Shown: positions 34,761 through 44,772, numbered from the stretch's first letter. The stretch is 64,000 bases of DNA from Chitinophagales bacterium (GCA_013298845.1 JAAFJN010000005.1:84908-148907); one strand, 5' to 3'. The notes: generated by a model from the sequence alone, not told the origin. Numbers and translations are program-made.

Positions 34761-36140
34761 TCAACGCACTACTACCTGAGTTGTTTGAACGGTAGTACCC
34801 GCAATAGCCTTTACGACGTAAAAACCGGGAGCAATACGTTGCCCTTGAAAAGGAAAACGCAGCGTATTACCGGGCGTGAAAGTCGAATTAGTGCTCCAAA
34901 TCAACCGGCCAGCGTTATCGTACAATTCGGTCCTTACCGTATTTTGGTCCAAATCAGTTGGAATAATCTCAATGGTAAATGCCCCGGCGTTCGGATTAGG
35001 CAAAATCCGCAAAGCCATTGTTCCCTTAGGAGTGTCGTTTATGGAGCGGTCGTTGTTGTCGGTGATATTTTCACCATCTTTACAAATAACGGCCGTTTGG
35101 GTTAACTTATGGCGAATGCCGCCTTCCGAAAGTTGGGCGTGCATCCGAAATACCTGACCGTGGGTGAACATATACATGGTAGAATCGAAGCCACTGTCCA
35201 TGAGGTTCATCGTCATTTCGACCGGATTTCCGTCGCACACCGAGACGTGCATATATTGGCCTTTGCCGTGATTGGGTGCGTTATGGATGGGCGTATCATC
35301 CACGTAGTCATCGCCGCAAGGTTCCATTTCGTTCCATAATTCGTGTAGATTCAGGTAACTGCCCATTAAATGTACCAGCGTACGGCCCAAGGCATAATTA
35401 TCGTAACCCTCCACCGCTTTTTCGGCGCGGGCAAAAAAAGCACTATTGAGCACAATACCGTCGGTGAGTTCCGGGCCACCCGGCATTTGGGCGTAACCGG
35501 CCAAACCGTTTTCCAAGGGTGCCACCCATACATTGCAATAATTAGTCACCGGCCAGGGATTACTGCCGCCCGTATCCCCCGATTTTAGGGCATTGTCCAT
35601 TTTCCAGGCGGCAACATCGGACGCTACCTGAATAATGCCGTTGGTTGGATTCCCGCTGGGGTCCGACTCCGGCAAACAAAACCGAATCATGGGGAGGGCG
35701 GCTTTTTGCGCAAAACCCTGTTTTTGATCCGCCGGGTGCAAAAAAAGGATTTCTTTGCCCGTTTCATCTAAGGCACCGGCGTCTAAGGCAAAACGATAGG
35801 TTTCGTTGGTGTACGGATGCCTTGGCGTGTAAAAGTCATTGTTCAGGCACTCCAATTGTTTTAAAATATCGCCGGGTGTGATAGCACTGACCCCAACCAA
35901 GTGGAAAACAACCGGAATGGTAACGGTATCCGGGGTGCCGGAATACCGGTAATTAAAGGTTTGTACCTCATTATTCGATATGCTTTGCCGAAGTTCGGGG
36001 TTTGTTTTTAGCAACTCGGTCATATAGACTTGCGTCCCGAATATTCTTTCTTGTACCGGGGTGCTCGTATTGACGCCGGGTTCTTGCGCACAAAGGTTTG
36101 CGACTTGCAATAGCGCAACAAAGAGTAGTATGTTTTTCAT
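34761..36140 (-). CDS. T9SS-secreted M43-like protein with destroyed active site
   Basis: 459 residues. Signal peptide (MKNILLFVALLQVANLC, cleavage near CAQ), M43 (cytophagalysin/pappalysin)-like domain about 60-345, and a type A T9SS sorting domain at the end (LRILPNPNAGAFTIEII to GFYVVKAIAGTTVQTTQVVV). The family motif HExGHxLGLxH is here HLMGSYLNLHE: the catalytic Glu is Leu, the second and third ligand positions are Ser and Glu. The downstream Met-turn region (MYMFTHGQVFRMHAQL) is kept. The fold survives but protease activity should be lost, so it may act as a binding protein. Neighbour of another T9SS cargo gene. Confidence 0.85.
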   Translation of the reverse strand: MKNILLFVALLQVANLCAQEPGVNTSTPVQERIFGTQVYMTELLKTNPELRQSISNNEVQTFNYRYSGTPDTVTIPVVFHLVGVSAITPGDILKQLECLNNDFYTPRHPYTNETYRFALDAGALDETGKEILFLHPADQKQGFAQKAALPMIRFCLPESDPSGNPTNGIIQVASDVAAWKMDNALKSGDTGGSNPWPVTNYCNVWVAPLENGLAGYAQMPGGPELTDGIVLNSAFFARAEKAVEGYDNYALGRTLVHLMGSYLNLHELWNEMEPCGDDYVDDTPIHNAPNHGKGQYMHVSVCDGNPVEMTMNLMDSGFDSTMYMFTHGQVFRMHAQLSEGGIRHKLTQTAVICKDGENITDNNDRSINDTPKGTMALRILPNPNAGAFTIEIIPTDLDQNTVRTELYDNAGRLIWSTNSTFTPGNTLRFPFQGQRIAPGFYVVKAIAGTTVQTTQVVVR

Positions 36141-36165
36141 AAATTTTGAATTGTTTTTTAAAATT

Positions 36166-37629
36166 TTATCTGATTACTGTGATGTCCCCGATACGTTCGG
36201 ATTCGCTTCCGTCAAGGGTATTCCGGGCGCGCACTTTATACACGTACACACCGGGATTGACCAAACGCCCGTCGGACGTGCGCCCGTCCCACTGGCTATC
36301 GGTCGAAAAACCCCGGTATAATCGGTGCCCCCAGTTGTCGTAGATTTCCAGCAGGAGCAGTTCCACATTTTGCCCCGAAGGCGCAAATACCGCGTTGATA
36401 TCGTTGCTTTCGGGGGTAATGATGTTGGGGAGGTATAGTGTGCTATTACAACCTGTAATTTCTATCTCGTCCGAAAAAACACCACATGGATGATTGGTGG
36501 TCAATTGATATACCCCCGGAAACGTCACCAAAAAAGAATCCTTTGATACCCCAAATGACCAACTATAATTAAATAAGGGTGACGTATTAGACAACCATAT
36601 CGGGGTTTCTTTTCCGTTTATACACATACTTCTATCCGGTCCTATATCCACAACGGGGGGCACATACCCCACCACATTAACCGTGTCACGGACGGAGCAA
36701 CCCTCGAAACTGGCTTGCACCCAAAACAGGCCGCCTGATTCAATGTCAATGTTCTGTGTCATTTCGCCCGTGTTCCAAAGATAAGTTTCCATACCCTCGG
36801 AAGCACTTATTGTTAAAGGGAATGCATCACAAACGCGATATTCGCCAGTTGTAGCAAAGGCTCGAACGTGTTCTACTTCATAAACGGATACATCATCTAT
36901 GAAATAATAACTATCGTGATACTTCTGCGTGCCGTTTTGTCCGCCCAACATGACCAATGGATGGGTTTCGGCATCATCAAAAAAGTTGCCGATGGTAATC
37001 CATTGTTCCCCACCCATAGCCGTGTAGGTACCCACGACCCGTGTCCACCGGGAGGTGTCAGACACGATCCCATTCGCCACTACCTGCGGAGTGTACGGCA
37101 GTACGGGACCAACACCGGGCATACTAAAATCTTCAACCGCACTGTTGCTCAAATACGCGCCTATCCGATGCGTGGCATACAACACTTGTTCGTTGCTACC
37201 AGTGTTGTGAGCGGCGGGTCGAGCGTAAAAACCAATGCAATAATCATTACCGGCCGTCATGGGTGATAACAACTGCACTTGCAAATATTCCCGATAATTA
37301 TAGTTACTCGATATTGTATCTGTTCCTACTAAAGTATAAATCCCGCAATATCCCGATCCTTTTTTTGCTTCAATATACCCCGCAAAATTGTTGGGTACAT
37401 TCAACATTGATGCCTGGGTTGCACAAGCATGAAAATAATCCGAGGAGCCGGGAGTTGGCCGGACCCAGTCTCTAATTATTGGATACATGCTGCCCGCTGG
37501 CTCCACCGCCGAAAAATACCTTGGACACTCAATATAGTACTCAAAACTGGGGTTGGGTACCAAATTTAATTGAGCGTGCAAAAACGTTGCCGTCAAAATT
37601 AGCATTCCGATGAGTGACGATCTGTGCAC
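36166..37629 (-). CDS. Secreted protein with CHU_C-type gliding/T9SS C-terminal domain
   Basis: 487 residues. Signal peptide (MHRSSLIGMLILTATFLHAQ), then NLVPNPSFEYYIECPRY, an N-terminal carbohydrate-binding-like jelly-roll region (about 20-230) with a VSVYEVEHV end, an Ig-like middle (PLTISASEGMETYLWNTGE), and a CHU_C/type B T9SS sorting domain (LPNIITPESNDINAVF, LLLEIYDNWGHRLYRG, WDGRTSDGRLVNPGVYVY). Exported by T9SS and probably attached to the surface via the PorP/SprF-dependent route. Ligand unknown. Confidence 0.88.
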   Translation of the reverse strand: MHRSSLIGMLILTATFLHAQLNLVPNPSFEYYIECPRYFSAVEPAGSMYPIIRDWVRPTPGSSDYFHACATQASMLNVPNNFAGYIEAKKGSGYCGIYTLVGTDTISSNYNYREYLQVQLLSPMTAGNDYCIGFYARPAAHNTGSNEQVLYATHRIGAYLSNSAVEDFSMPGVGPVLPYTPQVVANGIVSDTSRWTRVVGTYTAMGGEQWITIGNFFDDAETHPLVMLGGQNGTQKYHDSYYFIDDVSVYEVEHVRAFATTGEYRVCDAFPLTISASEGMETYLWNTGEMTQNIDIESGGLFWVQASFEGCSVRDTVNVVGYVPPVVDIGPDRSMCINGKETPIWLSNTSPLFNYSWSFGVSKDSFLVTFPGVYQLTTNHPCGVFSDEIEITGCNSTLYLPNIITPESNDINAVFAPSGQNVELLLLEIYDNWGHRLYRGFSTDSQWDGRTSDGRLVNPGVYVYKVRARNTLDGSESERIGDITVIR

Positions 37630-37648
37630 TGTGTTTTTTTTATTAAAT

Positions 37649-37762
37649 TCAACAAGTATTTATCAATTCAAACAATCGGCGAATCAACTGAAATGCTTGT
37701 AATACCGCAATTACACCTAAAATTGCATACAGGTAAATAAGAGTGAAAAACATTATTTTCAT
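37649..37762 (-). CDS. Possible 37-residue single-helix membrane peptide
   Basis: An ATG at 37762 opens a short frame (MKIMFFTLIYLYAILGVI, then AVLQAFQLIRRLFEL) ending at TGA (37649). It is one hydrophobic helix with a basic Arg-Arg end, in the 233-base spacer between the CHU_C protein and the putative RHS immunity gene. No homologue is recognised and no convincing ribosome-binding site was seen; it may be chance. Confidence 0.3.
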   Translation of the reverse strand: MKIMFFTLIYLYAILGVIAVLQAFQLIRRLFELINTC

Positions 37763-37862
37763 ATGTGTCAATCTTTTACTACCCTGTTCATCATGTTTGA
37801 GATTCTATTTTTGATGGAATTTATACCTCACGCCACCAAGTTATCAGCATAAGATATAACCG

Positions 37863-38396
37863 TTATTTAACTTTAATTAAAATAATTTCATCGCTCTTGT
37901 TGTCGTATCTTGCATTTTTCTCGTAATAATCTCCAATTAATACCGGCAAAAAAAATGTATCAAGAGGCAACTTTACATCCATGGTGAAAAAATGTTCGCC
38001 TGCAACCCTTAAATTATTATACTTGTCGTATGCAACATACCACTTACTCGTATAATGAGTCTTACAAGAGTCATCAGTTTGAATAATTAATTGAAAATCC
38101 CCTCGGCTGTGATCTTCAAAAGGAATGGCTTTCCCATTTTCTCCATATCGCCATCGTTTTTCAATCCATATAGATTGAAAATTGCAATTGGCAAAGGTGT
38201 CGATAATTAATGAATTTTGGAGTGGCTTATACTCACAAAGAAACACGCCATTCTTTTTTGACATTTCAATGGAGTTTGATGCACCAGGCAATCCTTTATT
38301 GACATTAATGCAATAACTATATAGTAGGATTGTCAGGCTACCACAAAAAAACCTACTGACTACCTTTCGTACTACGCTTGAGTTGTTCATCCACAT
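37863..38396 (-). CDS. Small lipoprotein-like protein, candidate RHS immunity
   Basis: 177 residues from the ATG at 38396 (MWMNNSSVVRKVV), chosen because AAAGG lies 5 bases upstream; a start two codons later (38390) is possible. A hydrophobic segment with a lipobox-like end (SLTILLYSYC) suggests a lipoprotein. The rest is a beta-rich domain with KRWRYGENGKAIPFED and YTSKWYVAYDKYNNLRV and is not recognised. Its start overlaps the end of the RHS gene by 44 bases, so the two are translated from one message. This is where immunity genes of polymorphic toxins sit; that role is inference. Confidence 0.65.
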   Translation of the reverse strand: MWMNNSSVVRKVVSRFFCGSLTILLYSYCINVNKGLPGASNSIEMSKKNGVFLCEYKPLQNSLIIDTFANCNFQSIWIEKRWRYGENGKAIPFEDHSRGDFQLIIQTDDSCKTHYTSKWYVAYDKYNNLRVAGEHFFTMDVKLPLDTFFLPVLIGDYYEKNARYDNKSDEIILIKVK

Positions 38397-41300
38397 TTGT
38401 ACCTTTATTATTTTCTTTAATTGATTTATAGCGATCATTTGGTACTGCTGGTAGTAGTTGTATAGAGCCGTCTGGCCCTATTGGAGTATTCACATAGCCT
38501 GGATTTTTCCCGATAGATTTTAAAGCATCACTGGCTACATCAATACAGCTTGCACCAACTACAGCGTAGTTAGAGGAAACCTGCTTTTGTGCTGCCACCT
38601 CCATTTTTTTATCTTGTTCGGAAGTTGTTGCGATTAAATACCCATTAGTATAAACACTACTCCCGTCTGGATCCAAGTTATCATTAAGATTAGCAAATTG
38701 ATTAAGATTATCATAGTGAATATTCACCCGAGGGTTAACATCCGATTCACCTGATGCCCCGGAACTTCCAGTTGTACCATTTTTTGAATAGTAATCCCAA
38801 CCATCTTTCTCATTTCCAATAAGTACAGCAGCATGACCTAAATTGCCTACATGATCGCGGGCAAGTAGCACAATCAAACTATCTCCGTTCACGTCAATTC
38901 CGGAGAAAGGCGCATTTTTGCAATAGTGGTATGGGTTATATCCAGGAAAAGAATCAACATATCTATCAATTGTAGAAAATCTCCCCAAACTCGCATCATA
39001 CCATCGTGCACCATAGTCATACAAACCCAACCCAAAATCCTCATTTAATTCCTTGCCGTTGTACTGGTAAGGCATATTCCGTGCAGGATCGTCCATCCAC
39101 GGGCCATTCATGGCCATACCAAAGGGGTAATAGTGGTTTTCCTGCAAAATTTCGTTGGTGGAAGCCGTTGTGGTGACATCCACTTTTCCATCGTTATTTT
39201 TATCCGTGAAGGTCAGGCGGGTATTGCCCAAATGGTCACGAATAGCGTATTCATAACGAAACACGTCAGCACTTGTTGTGCCGGTATTGGTATTCAATAC
39301 CCGGCCTTCGGCGTGGTAAATACTTTCCATACTGAGCGTAACGGTGCTGGTGGTGCGGTACTCAATGCCTCCAACGTAATCCTGACGATACTGCAACGTG
39401 CCATTATCCGTAACGGTTTTGCGCAGTTTGCGTCCGCCGCCATCGTATAGCACATCAATTACTTTATTTCCCGTAAAGGTAAACTTAGTTGGTAAATTCA
39501 TAAAGTTATACGTCACGGTCATGCCTTTATAAGGCTCACTGGTCATATTTCCATTGGCATCATAGGCATATTGAGCCGTAGTGGCCGCCCCGGCCGTGTT
39601 ATTCCAGCCCTGTGTCTTGGAAACAGTGGGTGCTGAATCGGCTATTTTTTGTAAGCGATTGGTATTGGTATTATAAGTATAGGCTAAGTTATCAATCTCT
39701 CCGTCGGTCCAGCAAGTGGAGGTGGGCGATGCCTTAAACTTACCTCTACGGGTAAGTGCGGTGATATTGCCTCGTACGTCGTAAGTGAGGTTTTCGTTCC
39801 AAGCGTTGGTATTGTTCACTGCCGTACCCGCATCGTTGAGGTTATCGTAACGCGCGGCGGTCATTCGGTTAAGATAATCGTAGGAAAGCGAATATGCCTG
39901 TCTCTCTCTCCCCCTGGTCCGCCAGATTACTTGCGAGATATTACCATTTTTATTGGCCGTACCGGTGAGATTGGTTTGTAACTGATCGTATTTTAACTCT
40001 AGATAAAACAAATCATTTTGGTCAGGCGTACTGCTCGCCGCGCCGGGATTGGGCATCCCCTGTACCGTGGGGCAAGCCGGGAAACCAATATTGGCACCAC
40101 CCATACCGGGGTTAATGGTTTTCAGCCAGCCCATGTCGTTATAGTCATAATCAAGGCTTTGCAGGTAATCGGCAGCAGTAGCCGATTTGCCAATATTACG
40201 TTCCTTGAGTTGATTTTTCCAATCATAATTCAACTGACTAATATTATGAATCGTTCCGGTTCCAATTTGGTGGGTATTGAGGGTGTTGCGCCCCCAATGG
40301 TCGTAATTATGCGTTTGGGTAATGGTTGTTGATGCCGAAGCCGTTTTTTTACTAACTCGGGTATCTTTTAACATATTATCCGCAAAATCATAGACAAAAG
40401 TAATTGATTCAGCGTTTAAGTCGGAGGGTAACAGGTAGTTATTTCCAGTGGTGGTACCTGGCCGACCAAAAGCATCGTATGTAGTATTAGTTTCTAACCA
40501 GGTTCCCCCGGTGTCAAATGATTTGGTTTTGTTTTTGGTCACTTTTCCCAATTGAATACCCGAAGTACCATATTGGGTTTCGGTGTATAAATCATTGGGA
40601 GTTAATGTGGGCGTAATGGGATTAGGAATAGTGCCACTAAATAAACCGGTTTTGATCACTCGGCCAAAATCGTCGTATTGGGTACACATCCATTTATTTT
40701 GAGCCAATAAATTACCATCCTGGCTCAATACCAATTGATCCCGATTGTTGTATTTCATGGATACAGAGGCCGCATCGGGTATTTTTTTAGTCAGCATATT
40801 GTCCGATTGGTCGTAACTATATTCAAAGTTCAGCGTGGTACTGGCAAAAGTAGAACCCGGCGGAATTACTTTATTAGTGCGATCTTTGTCATCATATATA
40901 TAATAGGTATCAGCGGGGCCAGCATTGGCGGTATTTGTACGGCGCACCATGATGGTGCGTCCTTTTTTATCTTTGTAAGTAATGACCTGTTTATTGTCGG
41001 GATCAGTGACGGTTGTTTTAGACAATGCCCCCGCCGCATAAGATGTATTGGCCGTGTGGTCAAGTTTAACTTCATTGGCAATATTGGCCGAATAAGCCAT
41101 TGTGGTGGCATACCACGATGGTGGAGTAGTTTTCCACAGGCGATTGAGTGGGTCTGCGTAATATTCAGTTAACGCGAAAGGTGTACCGGCTGGTATTGAA
41201 CTTAATTTCGCCCCCGTATTATTTACCGATTCGATAGGGTTATAACTCTTGATAGTTCTGCCCCATTTATCGTATTCTACAGCCATAACAACATCTTTTT

Positions 41301-44300
41301 GGGCCGGGGATTGTTTTCGGTTAACAGTTTGGTATCCTCTGCCCAAGCCATCAAAATACTGAACCGACTCACGGCTCGTCAAACCACTGGTACCACCACC
41401 AGTAGGGGCCGATGAGAAAGTAGTTGTCGTTTTGATGTAGTTTTCCGCGAACGGATTTGGTGGAGTTGTCTGCCCTTTGTAGCGATACTCGTATTCACTA
41501 ACAATATTGGCACTTGTTTTTGAATTGGCAGTTGTTGGTCTTGCCCAAGATTTGGTCAATCGGCCTAATTGATCGTAGTCATACCATATTTCCTGCCCGT
41601 CTGGTTGTTTAATTTTGGATGGTAATTTTGTCCCCGAATGATAATTTACTTCGGTGACGTAACCATTATACGTTTTACTTTGTAATAAGCCCGTCGTGGT
41701 CCATGAATAAGTTTCGGCTAACCAATTCGCCAATGTAAACGAGGCCGGTAATCCTAATGCATTATAACTATTCATGGTACCGCGCGTATCCCACCCAAAT
41801 GTAGAGGCCGATGAGCCTACATAGGTCATTTCAAAATTGGCGTATTCACGGGGGCGTACAAAATCTCCTGCTGCACAACTTGTACTGCTCACAAAGGTTC
41901 CGGCATTATTAAAGGACGCAAATGTTGTACGTGTACCATTGGTTTGAGTTCCTCCAGTTCCATTTGAACCACCAACAAAAATATTCACTTCGTAAGGTTC
42001 TGCGATCATATTTTTATCCAATAAATACTGCTTAATAGAACCGGCTGAAAGGTCATGCACGTATTTATACTGCATACGGGTTTGTTTACCATCAGAGTTG
42101 ACAGTCCATTCCGAGCGCGGTGCTAAAAATAAATTACTTGCGTCGTACGAATAATTTTTCTCTGTCACGACACCATCAATTGTAGAAGTTACTTTCGTTG
42201 GGCGCGGCGCAAAAAATGTTTTATGCTGGTAATATGTTAATACAGGTATAAGCAACGGGCCTGGAGTACATTGCATAGATATCCCCCTTGCTGAAAACAT
42301 GTTGGCTGGCATTGATATTGTTCCACCAGCGTATTCGTTTTGAAGTACCTGACTACTAATTTCTGCATTGGTGGATGAATATGTTTTTGAAGATATCATG
42401 GCTCCTGCATCGGAGAGCGCACCTTGGGGAGGCAATGGAAATGAGCCAAATGGAGGATTGTATGGGACGGAAACCCTAAAAAAATATTCATTTTTACCAT
42501 TCCCGTTAAAGGATTCAACGACTCTTTCGTATGATATATGATAACCATCCAAAGTGCTAAGCGGCACTACTGAAGATGAGGAAATCCCTAAATAGGTGTA
42601 GCCCATACCAGTAGGCCCGCCCGACATGTTAGCAGAACCTTGGTGATATGAAAGATAAAATGGTTCATAATAAAGCTTACCACTTGGTGTTGTTGAACTA
42701 CCTGACGTCGTATATTCATAGGTTCTGATAATATCATTAGAGGTGTTTACCCCGTCCGAATTAGTCATGGTTTTAACCCTGAGTCCCCCAACAACTCGTG
42801 CAGTTGGAGGGCCAAATACGCGTTTGAAAAGACTAAATTCCCCTTTACCCCCCGATACTACTAATGTAAATGAATACTGTACATTCGGATTAAGGCTTGC
42901 ATATAGCGTTGATAAAGGGATGAGACTAGTTTCTGCGATGTAATTAGGATTCGTTGTGGGTTGTATATTAAATGTATACAAACCCAGAATTTGGGGGTTT
43001 CCGACTGCACGTACTTCAACTGCAACCACCCAGATGCCATAAGGGGTAGATGGAATATTACCGTTACCAATACTTTGACAGTTTGAATTAGAGAACTTTA
43101 ACTTAAAATATCCCTCACTAATATCATTTACATTCGAAAAGGTGTAATTAGTTGAAGGCGAATTTAAATTGGAACTACAACAATCGGTATTATTATATGC
43201 ATAAGAGCAATTTGTCAGTACAGATGGAAGCAGTGGCTGATAAGATGTAGAACCAGGTCCTAATACTCTATTTGCTTCAAAATCAAAACTGGTATTTCCG
43301 CCGGTGGGGTAAGTAATTTTTGTTAATACACCTTTTTTCATACTCGTCTCGTCACTTTCTCTAACTACGTCAGATACCCAGGGATATACAAAACTAGCCG
43401 TTTGGGTTGGTACTAATACGTCATCATTATCATTACTGGTTGCGCCGTTTTGGTACCCCCAGTGATCTATTCTTTTCGATAAAAGGTTATCAACATTGTT
43501 TCCATTATACGTAAATGTATGTGGTTGACTAATAACTTCATTCGCGGTACAAGATTCAGTATTTAAAGAAAGCAGTCTCAGTTTTTTGCAATGTGCCGTT
43601 GAAAACAATGATCCCCCTTGACATTGAGGAGAGGAGGAGTCTTCAAAATAATCATACACTAGTTTGTACTTATTACACAATACACTTGCTCCTGATGAAA
43701 TTGAAATCTCATCGAGCCGCTTTGGCAAGGCATTGTTTGTATTTAATTCAAAATGATCTAAGTCAATTCTGGTTGTATTTGCAGTAAAATCAACAACATC
43801 AATATTGCCGGTAATTTTTGTCAATCTTTGAGACGATAAATGAACAAAACCAAACTTTGTCCCGGCAATATTATTTCCACCGGAACAACTTGTAGTTTGT
43901 TGTGTCCCTCCACACTCAATGTATTCAAATTTGCAAGATGAAATTTGTTTAAACGCATAAAATTCCGATGAATAATCATATACTATATTGAACTTTTGGT
44001 CGGGTGTTTCAATTTTGAGTAAAAACCAACCACTACGATACGAATTACCCGCCACCGTTGTTGTCTCATAGGCCGTTTTTGTACCGTCTTTACCAAAAAT
44101 ATATCTAATCCCATTTGGGTCAATAATTGTAAATGAATTAAAGTTAGCCTCTGTAATGATTTTCAGGTCTTGTCGTGGTACAATATAAGGGATTTTATTT
44201 TTATCAAAAAGAAATTTACCCGAATATCCGGGAATACTAAACGTAAACATGTCTGGTTCTGAATCTAAAAAGCCTGCCGCCGCGGAAAGTTTTTGTGGAT

Positions 44301-44706
44301 TGGAAATTTCTGCTGAATTGGGTAGATTTATTCCGTAGTCGTAATATCCGTTTCTACCTGTATTTTCGTCTTCAACATTCATAACAGCGCGTGATATATG
44401 CCCACCTGTTTGCAATGCCCAACCAGTACCTACCCAACTTGAGACTTCGGCGGATTTGATACCCGCAGCATGGTAACTCAGAGAAATAGGTACTGATAAA
44501 GGCCCGCTTGTCACAGTATGAATTGGAATACTAATATTAGGTACCCCTGTATGATAACTTACCGGAATTTCCCCAAATTTCCCGAAAGAGGTAGCCGTTG
44601 GCGACGGCATTACCACGTCTTTAACGTAGTTGTTGATGGGTTGTGACCAAATACTAATGGACAGTGACGAAAAAAATAAAAGAAAGGATAGTGTTCTGAA
44701 ATTCAT
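38353..44706 (-). CDS. RHS/YD-repeat protein with variable papain-like C-terminal tip
   Basis: 2,117 residues. Signal peptide MNFRTLSFLLFFSSLSISIW, cleavage near WSQ. Residues about 20-900 form an N-terminal beta-rich (SpvB/TcdB-like) portion beginning YVKDVVMPSPTATSFGKFGE; about 950-1,890 contain YD repeats (YDQLGRLTKSW, YDKWGRTIKSY, YDDFGRVIKTG, YDAFGRPGTTT); the core closes with GLGLYDYGARWYDASLGRFS (about 1,890). The final ~205 residues vary in such proteins: here GHAAVLIGNEKDGWDYYSKN (His) and later YAVVGASCIDVASDAL (Cys) fit a permuted NlpC/P60/papain-like domain. Base composition is more AT-rich at both ends than in the core. Probably a surface or secreted toxin-delivery protein. Confidence 0.9.
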   Translation of the reverse strand: MNFRTLSFLLFFSSLSISIWSQPINNYVKDVVMPSPTATSFGKFGEIPVSYHTGVPNISIPIHTVTSGPLSVPISLSYHAAGIKSAEVSSWVGTGWALQTGGHISRAVMNVEDENTGRNGYYDYGINLPNSAEISNPQKLSAAAGFLDSEPDMFTFSIPGYSGKFLFDKNKIPYIVPRQDLKIITEANFNSFTIIDPNGIRYIFGKDGTKTAYETTTVAGNSYRSGWFLLKIETPDQKFNIVYDYSSEFYAFKQISSCKFEYIECGGTQQTTSCSGGNNIAGTKFGFVHLSSQRLTKITGNIDVVDFTANTTRIDLDHFELNTNNALPKRLDEISISSGASVLCNKYKLVYDYFEDSSSPQCQGGSLFSTAHCKKLRLLSLNTESCTANEVISQPHTFTYNGNNVDNLLSKRIDHWGYQNGATSNDNDDVLVPTQTASFVYPWVSDVVRESDETSMKKGVLTKITYPTGGNTSFDFEANRVLGPGSTSYQPLLPSVLTNCSYAYNNTDCCSSNLNSPSTNYTFSNVNDISEGYFKLKFSNSNCQSIGNGNIPSTPYGIWVVAVEVRAVGNPQILGLYTFNIQPTTNPNYIAETSLIPLSTLYASLNPNVQYSFTLVVSGGKGEFSLFKRVFGPPTARVVGGLRVKTMTNSDGVNTSNDIIRTYEYTTSGSSTTPSGKLYYEPFYLSYHQGSANMSGGPTGMGYTYLGISSSSVVPLSTLDGYHISYERVVESFNGNGKNEYFFRVSVPYNPPFGSFPLPPQGALSDAGAMISSKTYSSTNAEISSQVLQNEYAGGTISMPANMFSARGISMQCTPGPLLIPVLTYYQHKTFFAPRPTKVTSTIDGVVTEKNYSYDASNLFLAPRSEWTVNSDGKQTRMQYKYVHDLSAGSIKQYLLDKNMIAEPYEVNIFVGGSNGTGGTQTNGTRTTFASFNNAGTFVSSTSCAAGDFVRPREYANFEMTYVGSSASTFGWDTRGTMNSYNALGLPASFTLANWLAETYSWTTTGLLQSKTYNGYVTEVNYHSGTKLPSKIKQPDGQEIWYDYDQLGRLTKSWARPTTANSKTSANIVSEYEYRYKGQTTPPNPFAENYIKTTTTFSSAPTGGGTSGLTSRESVQYFDGLGRGYQTVNRKQSPAQKDVVMAVEYDKWGRTIKSYNPIESVNNTGAKLSSIPAGTPFALTEYYADPLNRLWKTTPPSWYATTMAYSANIANEVKLDHTANTSYAAGALSKTTVTDPDNKQVITYKDKKGRTIMVRRTNTANAGPADTYYIYDDKDRTNKVIPPGSTFASTTLNFEYSYDQSDNMLTKKIPDAASVSMKYNNRDQLVLSQDGNLLAQNKWMCTQYDDFGRVIKTGLFSGTIPNPITPTLTPNDLYTETQYGTSGIQLGKVTKNKTKSFDTGGTWLETNTTYDAFGRPGTTTGNNYLLPSDLNAESITFVYDFADNMLKDTRVSKKTASASTTITQTHNYDHWGRNTLNTHQIGTGTIHNISQLNYDWKNQLKERNIGKSATAADYLQSLDYDYNDMGWLKTINPGMGGANIGFPACPTVQGMPNPGAASSTPDQNDLFYLELKYDQLQTNLTGTANKNGNISQVIWRTRGRERQAYSLSYDYLNRMTAARYDNLNDAGTAVNNTNAWNENLTYDVRGNITALTRRGKFKASPTSTCWTDGEIDNLAYTYNTNTNRLQKIADSAPTVSKTQGWNNTAGAATTAQYAYDANGNMTSEPYKGMTVTYNFMNLPTKFTFTGNKVIDVLYDGGGRKLRKTVTDNGTLQYRQDYVGGIEYRTTSTVTLSMESIYHAEGRVLNTNTGTTSADVFRYEYAIRDHLGNTRLTFTDKNNDGKVDVTTTASTNEILQENHYYPFGMAMNGPWMDDPARNMPYQYNGKELNEDFGLGLYDYGARWYDASLGRFSTIDRYVDSFPGYNPYHYCKNAPFSGIDVNGDSLIVLLARDHVGNLGHAAVLIGNEKDGWDYYSKNGTTGSSGASGESDVNPRVNIHYDNLNQFANLNDNLDPDGSSVYTNGYLIATTSEQDKKMEVAAQKQVSSNYAVVGASCIDVASDALKSIGKNPGYVNTPIGPDGSIQLLPAVPNDRYKSIKENNKGTNVDEQLKRSTKGSQ

Positions 44707-44724
44707 TTGTATAATTTAATTTAC

Positions 44725-44748
44725 GAACAGGAGATTAATCTCTTGTTC
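44725..44748. promoter_or_regulatory. 24-base near-perfect palindrome before the RHS gene
   Basis: GAACAGGAGATTAATCTC, completed by TTGTTC, is a palindrome with one mismatched pair, ending 19 bases before the RHS ATG. It lies downstream of a TACATTTG box (reverse strand, 44780-44773), so it would fall in the leader or near the start of transcription: a possible operator or leader hairpin. Confidence 0.45.
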
Positions 44749-44772
44749 TGGCAAAGAAATATTTTGATGGTG

